Assembly: GCA_016301965.1 (NCBI GenBank)
Contig: JAEDOO010000021.1
Coordinates: 1 to 19,990 of the forward strand
Length of the DNA stretch: 19,990 bases
Reading direction: 5' to 3'
DNA from: Lachnospiraceae bacterium
GTDB taxonomy: Bacteria; Bacillota; Clostridia; Lachnospirales; Lachnospiraceae
Shown here: positions 5,989 to 13,267 of the stretch, one piece after another
Layout of the letters: each line of letters begins with the position of its first letter
Position numbering within the stretch: the stretch's first letter is position 1
The notes under the pieces: model-generated
Told to the model about the DNA's origin: nothing
What the model saw: the letters and a program-made list of their open reading frames with translations, nothing else
The model's database searches: none
Position numbers and translations under genes: made by a program

Positions 5989-7347
5989 ATGACAGATGCA
6001 TTAGAGACCCTCAAGACCAGTATCAAGGCTCTTGTAGAGGTCAAAAAGTATGCCACTCTGCGGGATATTCTCAGCACGATGAATGCAGCGGATATTGCAT
6101 CTCTGCTTGAGGATATTGACGATCAGATGGTACCATTACTCTACCGGCTTCTTCCCAAGGAGCTGGCTGCGGATACTTTTGTTGAGATGGAACCGGATAC
6201 ACAGGAGATGCTGATTCGCGGATTTTCCGACAGCGAGCTGAAGGAAGTCGTAGATGAGCTCTATGTGGATGACGCGGCGGATCTTGTAGAAGAGATGCCC
6301 GCCAACGTTGTCAAACGTATTCTGATGACAGCTGACGCTGAGAAACGTCAGATGATCAACAATATTCTGAAATATCCGGACGACTCTGCGGGCAGTATCA
6401 TGACCACAGAGTTTGTGGAGCTTCGTCCACATATGACGGTGGAGGATGCGATCCTGCATATCCGCCGCAGCGGTATTAATAAGGAAACGATCAATAACTG
6501 TTACGTTACGTCAAAGGATCGTCGTCTGATCGGTGTTGTTACGATTCGTGATCTGATCATGAATGAATCCGAGCAGACAATGGATCAGCTTATGGAGGAC
6601 AATATCATTTCTGTGGAGACCATCACTGACCAGGAGGAAGTAGCCCAGATGTTCTCCAAATACGGTTTTCTGGCTATGCCGGTGGTAGATACCGAATCCC
6701 GTCTGGTGGGTATCGTCACGATCGATGACGTACTCGACGTATTGGAAGAAGAGGCTACGGAGGATATCGAGAAGATGGCCGCTATTGTACCGGCAGATAA
6801 GCCGTACCTGCGCCAGACGACCTTTGATCTGTGGAAATCCCGTATTCCCTGGCTGATGCTTTTGATGATCTCTGCTACCTTTACCGGCATGATCATCACC
6901 AGCTTTGAAAATGCTCTGGCCAAATTCGTCATTCTGACCGCATATATTCCGATGCTGATGGATACCGGCGGTAACTCCGGCGGTCAGTCTTCAGCAACGG
7001 TGATCCGTGCTCTCTCTCTGCATGATGTGGAATTTTCGGATCTTCCCCGTGTAATATGGAAAGAGATGCGGGTAGCTCTTCTGTGTGGTCTGACTCTGGC
7101 GGTCTGTAATTTTGCGAAGCTGCTTTTGTTCGACCGGCTTGCTGTACCGGTGGCATTGGTGATCTGCCTTACGTTGGTAGTTACGATCTTCTGTGCGAAG
7201 GTAATCGGTTGTACGCTGCCGATGATTGCGCACCGTATCGGCTTTGACCCGGCGGTTATGGCAAGTCCGTTTATTACTACTCTTGTGGATGCTATTTCTC
7301 TGCTGGTTTATTTCCAGTTTGCTACGCGTATTCTGGGATTGTCGTAA
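5989..7347 (+). CDS. mgtE: Magnesium channel/transporter MgtE
   Basis: A 452-residue MgtE, the standard length for the homodimeric Mg2+ channel. Domains in order: the superhelical N domain (about 20-130), a tandem CBS pair (about 136-255; ENCYVTSKD-like and PVVDTESRLVGIVTIDDVLD regions), the connecting plug helix (about 255-280) and five membrane helices (about 285-450). Family signatures are MDTGGNSGGQSSATVIRAL (324-342) and GFDPAVMASPFITTLVDA (418-435); the Asp in TTLVDA at 434 should be the pore selectivity aspartate. The N and CBS domains sense cytosolic Mg2+ and close the channel. TAAGGAGG gives a strong ribosome binding site. It is followed by its own terminator and preceded by a complex leader; I do not recognise an M-box riboswitch in it. 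Confidence 0.97.
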   Translation: MTDALETLKTSIKALVEVKKYATLRDILSTMNAADIASLLEDIDDQMVPLLYRLLPKELAADTFVEMEPDTQEMLIRGFSDSELKEVVDELYVDDAADLVEEMPANVVKRILMTADAEKRQMINNILKYPDDSAGSIMTTEFVELRPHMTVEDAILHIRRSGINKETINNCYVTSKDRRLIGVVTIRDLIMNESEQTMDQLMEDNIISVETITDQEEVAQMFSKYGFLAMPVVDTESRLVGIVTIDDVLDVLEEEATEDIEKMAAIVPADKPYLRQTTFDLWKSRIPWLMLLMISATFTGMIITSFENALAKFVILTAYIPMLMDTGGNSGGQSSATVIRALSLHDVEFSDLPRVIWKEMRVALLCGLTLAVCNFAKLLLFDRLAVPVALVICLTLVVTIFCAKVIGCTLPMIAHRIGFDPAVMASPFITTLVDAISLLVYFQFATRILGLS

Positions 7348-7363
7348 TAGAAGGAAGGGACAG

Positions 7364-7416
7364 AAAACCGCGTTCATGATGGTTCCTCCACCCTCATGGA
7401 CGCGGTTTTCCTGTTT
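7364..7416 (+). terminator. mgtE terminator
   Basis: AAAACCGCGTTCATGA (7364-7379) pairs with TCATGGACGCGGTTTT (7394-7409) with one imperfect pair, followed by CCTGTTTT. It begins 16 bases after the mgtE stop. Confidence 0.85.
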
Positions 7417-7511
7417 TATGCGTTGTTTTTAAAAGTTTCTGAATATTTCTTACATTTTATATTACATGTTGTTTTTTTTGTTGCCGCATGTCATAATGAA
7501 GCTGCAGATTT

Positions 7512-7534
7512 TGTCGAAATATCATATTTCGACA
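7512..7534 (+). promoter_or_regulatory. Inverted pair of Spo0A-box sequences upstream of the acyltransferase operon
   Basis: A perfect 11-bp inverted repeat around a single central base begins TGTCGAA (7512-7518) and ends TTCGACA (7528-7534). TGTCGAA is the consensus Spo0A (0A) box, so both arms match it exactly, in opposite orientation. It lies between one possible promoter (TTGTTT 7469-7474, CATAAT 7492-7497) and another (TTGCGA 7545-7550, TATTAT 7569-7574). Repression of the first or activation of the second would both fit. It could instead simply be an RNA hairpin. Confidence 0.5.
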
Positions 7535-7537
7535 CCG

Positions 7538-7562
7538 GAGTCGCTTGCGACTCTTTCTTTTT
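7538..7562 (+). terminator. Short CTTG-loop hairpin with U-rich tail upstream of the MBOAT gene
   Basis: GAGTCG (7538-7543) and CGACTC (7548-7553) close a CTTG tetraloop, followed by TTTCTTTTTG. The shape is that of a small intrinsic terminator or attenuator placed about 40 bases before the MBOAT start codon, so it would affect transcripts entering from upstream. The same bases contain a possible -35 (TTGCGA). Confidence 0.5.
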
Positions 7563-7601
7563 GCAATTTATTATTTTCGCACAGGAGTGAAACCTATTGC
7601 C

Positions 7602-9035
7602 ATGGTATTTTCAAGTTTATTGTTTGTGTTCTTTTTTCTGGCCATTCATCTGGTGGTCTATAATTTCATCCAGCCCAAATATCGAAATACTGTACTTCTG
7701 GTCAGCTCGCTGATCTTTTATTCCTGGGGCGGCCCCCGGTATCTGGTGCTTTTGCTTCTGGATACGGCAATTGCCTGGTTTTCTGCTCTTTGCCTGAATC
7801 GTTGGGATGAAGACAGTAAAGAAGGTCTTAGGAATCGCCGGATATGTATGATTGCCGGAATAGCAGGCATGCTGCTGATTCTTGGTATTTTTAAATATCT
7901 GGGATTCTTCTGTGACACCTTTGCTTTCCTGATTCCGGCACTTGAAGATGTACCTCGTCTGGTACTGCCCATCGGTATTTCATTTTACACCTTCCAGCTG
8001 ATCTCCTACGTTGTGGATGTGTATCGGAAAGATGTAGAGGCACAGCCGGCTTACTGGAAACTTCTTCTGTATTCCAGCCTGTTCCATCAGTGTATTGCCG
8101 GTCCTATCGTGCGATATGAAACCGTAGCTGAAGAGATCGAAGAACGTCATGTATCTATAAATGACTTGTATGCCGGTATCCGCCGTTTTAGTGTTGGTCT
8201 GGCAAAAAAAGCTGTACTGGCCAATGGATGTGCTTCTGTGGCAGATACCTTGATGCCTGCTGGTGTGGAATCACTTTCTGCACAGCCGGCCATGGCCATC
8301 TGGCTGGGTATGGTATTTTATATGCTGCAGATTTACCTGGATTTTTCCGCGTACTCGGATATGGCGATCGGTATGGGACGTATGGTTGGTTTTCACTATA
8401 TGGAAAACTTTAATTATCCTTACATGGCTGTATCTGTGCAGGATTTCTGGAGAAGATGGCACATTTCTCTGAGCTCATTTTTCAGAGATTATGTTTATAT
8501 TCCCTTGGGCGGCAGTCGTTGTTCTCAGCAGAAATATATCCGCAATATGATCGTTGTCTGGTTTCTGACAGGTCTGTGGCATGGAGCCAGCTGGAATTTT
8601 ATTTTCTGGGGACTGTACTATCTGATCTTTCTCCTTCTCGAAAAATTTGTGATCAACGACAAGATTCCCGGAGCACTGAAGCATGTATACACACTGGCTG
8701 TTGTGTATTTTGGCTGGATACTGTTTCGTTTTACAGATCTGCATGAGCTTGGAACAGCACTTAAAGGCATGCTTGGCCTCGGCGGCGGTTTTACCAGTAT
8801 GGCAGTTACCACACAGTTTGTAGGTCATATTTTCTTCCTTCTCTTTGCGATCGTCGCAGTTACTCCCCTGGGCAAACGCCTTCGCCGAGCGCTGTACGAG
8901 CTTGGTAAAGAAAGCAGTGTTCTTTACAATATTCTGAATGTTACGGAAATGCTGACGCCGGTATTCCTTTTGCTTCTTTCGCTTCTGGCTCTGATTGGCG
9001 ACAGCTATAACCCGTTTTTGTATTTTCAATTTTAA
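7602..9035 (+). CDS. MBOAT-family O-acyltransferase (AlgI/DltB-like)
   Basis: A 477-residue polytopic membrane acyltransferase. Hallmarks are LPIGISFYTFQ (122-132), QDFWRRWHISLSSFFRDY (280-297) with His287, and LTGLWHGASWNFIFWG (322-337) with the catalytic-type His327. These match AlgI-like proteins that pass acyl, usually acetyl, groups across the membrane to a polysaccharide. I start at the ATG at 7602, which directly precedes the first membrane helix; the frame is open 19 codons further up but those overlap the regulatory hairpins. The AGGAG at 7583-7587 is 14 bases away, a long spacing, so initiation could be weak or use ATT/GTG slightly upstream. The following gene encodes the matching DHHW partner 11 bases downstream, so the pair is an operon. 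Confidence 0.92.
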   Translation: MVFSSLLFVFFFLAIHLVVYNFIQPKYRNTVLLVSSLIFYSWGGPRYLVLLLLDTAIAWFSALCLNRWDEDSKEGLRNRRICMIAGIAGMLLILGIFKYLGFFCDTFAFLIPALEDVPRLVLPIGISFYTFQLISYVVDVYRKDVEAQPAYWKLLLYSSLFHQCIAGPIVRYETVAEEIEERHVSINDLYAGIRRFSVGLAKKAVLANGCASVADTLMPAGVESLSAQPAMAIWLGMVFYMLQIYLDFSAYSDMAIGMGRMVGFHYMENFNYPYMAVSVQDFWRRWHISLSSFFRDYVYIPLGGSRCSQQKYIRNMIVVWFLTGLWHGASWNFIFWGLYYLIFLLLEKFVINDKIPGALKHVYTLAVVYFGWILFRFTDLHELGTALKGMLGLGGGFTSMAVTTQFVGHIFFLLFAIVAVTPLGKRLRRALYELGKESSVLYNILNVTEMLTPVFLLLLSLLALIGDSYNPFLYFQF

Positions 9036-9046
9036 AGAGGTAATCT

Positions 9047-10423
9047 ATGAAAGACAAAAAGCTGATCTCTCAGCAAAAAAAAGTAACCCGCCAGTTCCGC
9101 ACCATCGGCTGCATGCTGTTTATTTTTGTACTGCTGTTGGGTGCGCTTCTCGGACTTCTGGTACCGCTCAGACCAGATGTCTCAGAAGTAGAAAACCGTA
9201 CATTGACTAAATTCCCGGAATTTACCCTGGAAACATTTTTAAACGGAGAATATTTCTCGGATATCTCCACATGGTATTCCGACACTTTCCCGCTGCGTGA
9301 TCAATTTATCACAGCCAACCAGAAGATCACGGCACTTTACGGTCCAAAGACAAACGAACAGGTGCTCGGTGCAGATGTGCAGGCAGATGAGATTCCTACA
9401 GAAACCACTTCTGTACAGCCAGATACTTCACAGGCAACGTTGTCTCAGACAGACTCTTCAACTGACACTCAGTCTCAGGTCGGCAACGGTGAACCTGTCC
9501 TTCCCAATTCCTATCAAATGGAAGAAGCTGTACAGGACCAGATTCAGAAGCGTCTGTACGTAAAGGATGGCGCTGCCTATACGATCTACGGCTTTGACCA
9601 GTCTGCTGCCGACATTTATACCAAAGCATTGTCAAATGCGGCTGCTGAGCTTTCGGGACAGACAAATGTGTACTCCATTCTTGTACCCTTAAATTCGGGT
9701 GTCATGTTGGATGAAAAGACCCTGGAAAGCCTGGGCGGATCTGACCAGAAACAAACGATTTCGTATTACTATAATTCCTACTCAGGTGTTACCGGTGTCG
9801 AAACCATAGATACTCTGCGTGAGCACAACAGTGAATACCTGTATTTTCGCACAGATCATCACTGGACAGCTCTGGGTGCCTATTATGTCTATCGCAATTT
9901 CTGTCAGGTGAAGGGATGGACACCCAATGAACTGGATTCCTATGAGACGATGCAGTTTACTCCGTTTCTTGGTACATATTACACAAAGCTGAACAAGCCT
10001 GCCGATATGGAAGCCAATCCGGATACGGTCACTGCCTATATTCCCCACGGCACCAACACAATGACCTATCAGGATAAAGACGGTAAGGAATACGAATGGA
10101 ATGTCATCCGCGATGTCAGCAAACGATCTGCCGGTTCCGGATATTCCACGTTTATTGCCGGTGACAATCCTATGTCCGTCATCCAGAATCCGAACATTAC
10201 CGATGGTTCTTCCTGTCTGGTCCTCAAGGAATCCTATGCCAACTGCCTTGTTCCCTTCCTTGTGGATCATTATCAGACGATCTATATTGTAGATTTCCGT
10301 TATGCCAATGTAAATGTAGTGGATTTCATTAAGGAAAAACAAATAAAAGATTTTATCGCTGTCAACAATATTGGTATCATTAATTCCGAAAAAGTTGCCA
10401 CGACGATCAAAGGATTATTATGA
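9047..10423 (+). CDS. DHHW family (AlgJ/AlgX-like) exopolysaccharide O-acetylation protein
   Basis: A 458-residue protein with a cytoplasmic basic N-terminus, one signal-anchor helix (about 20-40) and an extracellular body. The family-defining DHHW motif is at residues 270-273 (FRTDHHWTALGAYY), with LVPLNSGV (212-219) and LKESYAN near the end supplying candidate nucleophile serines of the SGNH-type fold. A Thr/Ser/Gln-rich low-complexity segment (about 112-150) is an apparent linker insertion. AlgX/AlgJ proteins take the acetyl group delivered by the MBOAT partner and place it on a polysaccharide outside the membrane. GAGG precedes the ATG; the gene ends just before a strong terminator. The polymer is not indicated by the context. 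Confidence 0.9.
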   Translation: MKDKKLISQQKKVTRQFRTIGCMLFIFVLLLGALLGLLVPLRPDVSEVENRTLTKFPEFTLETFLNGEYFSDISTWYSDTFPLRDQFITANQKITALYGPKTNEQVLGADVQADEIPTETTSVQPDTSQATLSQTDSSTDTQSQVGNGEPVLPNSYQMEEAVQDQIQKRLYVKDGAAYTIYGFDQSAADIYTKALSNAAAELSGQTNVYSILVPLNSGVMLDEKTLESLGGSDQKQTISYYYNSYSGVTGVETIDTLREHNSEYLYFRTDHHWTALGAYYVYRNFCQVKGWTPNELDSYETMQFTPFLGTYYTKLNKPADMEANPDTVTAYIPHGTNTMTYQDKDGKEYEWNVIRDVSKRSAGSGYSTFIAGDNPMSVIQNPNITDGSSCLVLKESYANCLVPFLVDHYQTIYIVDFRYANVNVVDFIKEKQIKDFIAVNNIGIINSEKVATTIKGLL

Positions 10424-10460
10424 TCCCGTTAGCGACGTATGTAACAAGACGCATAATAAA

Positions 10461-10510
10461 CAGGGGCTGTCCGACGAATTCGGGCAGCCCCTGTTACTAT
10501 CTGCATTTTT
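10461..10510 (+). terminator. Bidirectional terminator between the DHHW gene and fdhA
   Basis: A 14-bp G+C-rich stem (CAGGGGCTGTCCGA at 10461-10474 with the arm 10480-10493, one G-U pair) around a 5-base loop is followed by a T-rich tail. It lies between two convergent genes; the minus-strand side continues GTTTATT, so it probably also ends the formate dehydrogenase transcript. Confidence 0.9.
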
Positions 10511-10515
10511 TCTAT

Positions 10516-10538
10516 TAAATAAAGTGCCACTTTATTTA
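10516..10538 (-). repeat. AT-rich perfect hairpin directly after fdhA
   Basis: TAAATAAAGT (10516-10525) and ACTTTATTTA (10529-10538) are perfect 10-bp inverted arms around three bases, six bases beyond the fdhA stop. It may be an mRNA 3'-end stabilising hairpin working with the terminator at 10461. Confidence 0.5.
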
Positions 10539-10543
10539 TTTGC

Positions 10544-13252
10544 TTATGCCTTCTCGATCTTAACGGCACATACCTTGTACTCCGGAATTCTTGCATACTT
10601 ATCCAGAGCTGCATTGGTCAGCCAGTTGGCATTTCCATCCGGGAAGTGGAAAGGCATCCAGCTCTCACCCGGGGATGTCTTGGTGCCCACACGGGCTGTA
10701 GACTCGATGGAACCACGGCGTGAGGAAACGCGAACTTTATCGCCATTCTTGATTCCCAGCTTATCTGCATCCACAATGTTCATCTCAATGAAGGATTTAC
10801 CTTCGATCTCCATAAGCTCCGGTGTCTTACCAGTCATGGCTCTTGTCGTGTAGTGATACAGGATACGACCGGTCATCAGAATGATCGGATAATCCTCATC
10901 CGGCAGCTCCGCAGACGGTACATACTCGGCAGGATAGAACCATCCAAGGCCACGGGTGAATTTGCCCACATGCATAATATATGTACCCGGATGATCCTTG
11001 GTCGGGCAGGGCCACTGCAGACCGCGTCCACCCACTTCTTCGCTGTCCAGACGGGCATGGCTGATACCGCCAAAGCTCGGAGTAACGGAAGCGATCTCAT
11101 CCATGATCTCTGCTGCGGTCATATGCTTCTGGGGATATCCCATGCGGTTCATCAGATCGATGATGATATCCGTATCCAGTCTTGCTTCACCAGGTGAATC
11201 GATAGCTTTGCGCACACGCTGTACACGACGCTCTGTGTTGGTAAAGGTACCCTCTTTCTCCAGATAGCTGGCACCCGGAAGAATAACATCCGCATACTGG
11301 GCAGTCTCTGTCATAAACAGTTCCTGGATCACAAAGAACTCCAGATTCTTGAGAGCCTTGATGATATGGGTAGTATCCGGATCGGTAACCACCGGATCCT
11401 CACCATAGATATACAGTCCCTTCACCTCGCCGGTGATGGCTTTCGGGAAAACATCCGTCGCATGAGTACCCGGTGTATGATTCAGCGGCACACCCCATGC
11501 TTTTTCAAATTTCTCAACGACCTCGGGATTGGCAACCTTCTGGTATCCCGGGAAGTCGCCGGGCTGTGCACCCATATCACATGCACCCTGTACATTGTTC
11601 TGGCCACGCAGCGGATTGACACCACAGCCTTCGCGGCCAAGCTTACCTACTAACAAAGCCATATTTGACATGGACATTACACCTTCTGTACCGGTGGAAT
11701 GCTCGGTAACACCCAGACAGTAAATAATGGGCGCTTTATCGGCCTTTGCGTACATACGGGCTGCCTCCCGCAGATCATCTGCGTTAATGTGGCAGATCTC
11801 TGCTACACGCTCCGGTGTGTATTCTTTTACGATCTCTTTGATCTTATCGTATCCTTCGGTGCGCTCTGCAATGAATTTATCATCCTGCAGACCTTCCTCA
11901 ATGATGACATGCATCATACCGTTGGCAAACGCTACATTGGTACCGGGTTTCAGTTTCAGATGGATATCCGCTCTCTTGGCTAACCCGATGTCACGCGGAT
12001 CTACAACGATCAGTTTACAACCACGCTGTACAGCCTGACGGATCTGCATACCTACAACAGGATGTGCTTCTTCCGGATTGGAACCTACCAGCATGATCAC
12101 ATCCGGTTTCCGGGTAATATCCTCGATCGGGTTTGTCATAGCACCGGAACCAAGGGTCATAGCCAGACCGGAAACAGACGCAGAGTGACATACGCGGGCA
12201 CAGTTATCTGTATTGTTGGTACCAAAGCAAGTACGTACCATCTTCTGCACCATATAGATATCTTCGTTAGGTGAACGTGAGCAGGCAAAACCAGCCAGAG
12301 CATCGGAACCATACTGTTTCTTGATCTCCATGAATTTGGATGCTACCAGATCCAGTGCCTCATCCCAGGTGGCGCGCTCGAATTCTCCGGTCTCCTTATT
12401 TTTGATCAACGGATATTTCAGTCGCTCCGGTGACTGGGCAAAGTCAAAGCTTCCGCTTCTGCCTTTAACACAAAGCAGACCTTTGTTAGACGGTCCATCG
12501 TATGCTTCTGTATCTACAACTTTGCCGTCTTTTACCAGTACATAATACTGACAGCCGGTGGCACAGTGCGGACATGTGGTGAGTACTTTCTTTTCCACCT
12601 GATATTTGCGGTATTTTTTACGGCGTTTCATGGACAGCGCGCCTGTAGGACAGGCTGCCACACAGTTGCCGCAGGACTCACATTTTGAAGTAAACCAGGT
12701 ATCATCAAAGGGAGCGCCGATGATAGAGGAAAATCCTCTGTTCATGGTATCGATGGCACCGCAGCCTACGATCTCGTTACAGGTATTTACGCAGCGGTGA
12801 CACAGGATACATTTATTCGGGTCATAAGTAAAGAATTTGTTTGTATCATCGATGGGTTTCGCTTTCTGCTCCACAGAATAGCTGGTCTTTTCCACACCAT
12901 ATTCCACACACAGATCCTGAAGCTTACAGTCACCGTTGGCCTCACAGTTAAAGCAGCTGATGGAATGCTCACTTAACAGCAGATCCAGTGTTTTTCTTCT
13001 GGAGTCCACTACTTTTGCGGACATGGTATCCACTTCCCAGCCCTCTGAACATTGAGCTGTACATGCGGTATCCACCCAGCTTCTGCCATTGGCGGTGATC
13101 TCTACTACACAGATGCGGCAGGAACCGTCAGGAAGCAGATTCTCCAGATAACATAAGGTGGGAATCTTAACACCAATCTTTTTTGCAGCGGCCAGAACCG
13201 TTGTTCCTTTTTCTACTTCAACGGGAATCCCGTTAATTTTCAGATGAATCAT
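10544..13252 (-). CDS. fdhA: Formate dehydrogenase catalytic subunit (cysteine type) with HydA-like Fe-S head
   Basis: A 902-residue molybdopterin oxidoreductase. In order: a ferredoxin-type [2Fe-2S] domain (Cys34, 45, 48, 64), a His-Cys3 [4Fe-4S] site (His96, Cys100, 103, 109), two [4Fe-4S] clusters (Cys148/151/154/158 and 191/194/197/201), then the molybdopterin part with its own cluster (Cys227, 230, 234, 261), Lys263, and the catalytic ARVCHSAS segment with Cys355 and His356. Where E. coli FdhF has selenocysteine, this enzyme has Cys. The C-terminal cofactor domain ends near residue 900. It oxidises formate (or reduces CO2) in the cytoplasm and passes electrons through its N-terminal clusters to the NuoF/NuoE-like partners encoded just upstream. 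An AGGGGGGA ribosome binding site overlaps the stop of the preceding gene, 8 bases before the ATG. Confidence 0.93.
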   Translation of the reverse strand: MIHLKINGIPVEVEKGTTVLAAAKKIGVKIPTLCYLENLLPDGSCRICVVEITANGRSWVDTACTAQCSEGWEVDTMSAKVVDSRRKTLDLLLSEHSISCFNCEANGDCKLQDLCVEYGVEKTSYSVEQKAKPIDDTNKFFTYDPNKCILCHRCVNTCNEIVGCGAIDTMNRGFSSIIGAPFDDTWFTSKCESCGNCVAACPTGALSMKRRKKYRKYQVEKKVLTTCPHCATGCQYYVLVKDGKVVDTEAYDGPSNKGLLCVKGRSGSFDFAQSPERLKYPLIKNKETGEFERATWDEALDLVASKFMEIKKQYGSDALAGFACSRSPNEDIYMVQKMVRTCFGTNNTDNCARVCHSASVSGLAMTLGSGAMTNPIEDITRKPDVIMLVGSNPEEAHPVVGMQIRQAVQRGCKLIVVDPRDIGLAKRADIHLKLKPGTNVAFANGMMHVIIEEGLQDDKFIAERTEGYDKIKEIVKEYTPERVAEICHINADDLREAARMYAKADKAPIIYCLGVTEHSTGTEGVMSMSNMALLVGKLGREGCGVNPLRGQNNVQGACDMGAQPGDFPGYQKVANPEVVEKFEKAWGVPLNHTPGTHATDVFPKAITGEVKGLYIYGEDPVVTDPDTTHIIKALKNLEFFVIQELFMTETAQYADVILPGASYLEKEGTFTNTERRVQRVRKAIDSPGEARLDTDIIIDLMNRMGYPQKHMTAAEIMDEIASVTPSFGGISHARLDSEEVGGRGLQWPCPTKDHPGTYIMHVGKFTRGLGWFYPAEYVPSAELPDEDYPIILMTGRILYHYTTRAMTGKTPELMEIEGKSFIEMNIVDADKLGIKNGDKVRVSSRRGSIESTARVGTKTSPGESWMPFHFPDGNANWLTNAALDKYARIPEYKVCAVKIEKA

Positions 13253-13267
13253 ATTCCATGTCCCCCC

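Noticed and set aside
7545..7601. Extra 19 N-terminal codons for the MBOAT protein
   Set aside because: They overlap the hairpin and U-tract and have no ribosome binding site; family alignment favours the ATG at 7602 just before the first membrane helix.
8475..9029. 184-codon minus-strand frame
   Set aside because: Antisense to the MBOAT gene, whose motifs are unambiguous.
9782..10342. 186-codon minus-strand frame
   Set aside because: Antisense to the DHHW gene; no domain or start signal.
12187..12189. Selenocysteine at the FdhA active site
   Set aside because: The catalytic codon reads Cys (TGT) in ARVCHSAS, not TGA, and the frame is uninterrupted, so no selenoprotein recoding is needed.
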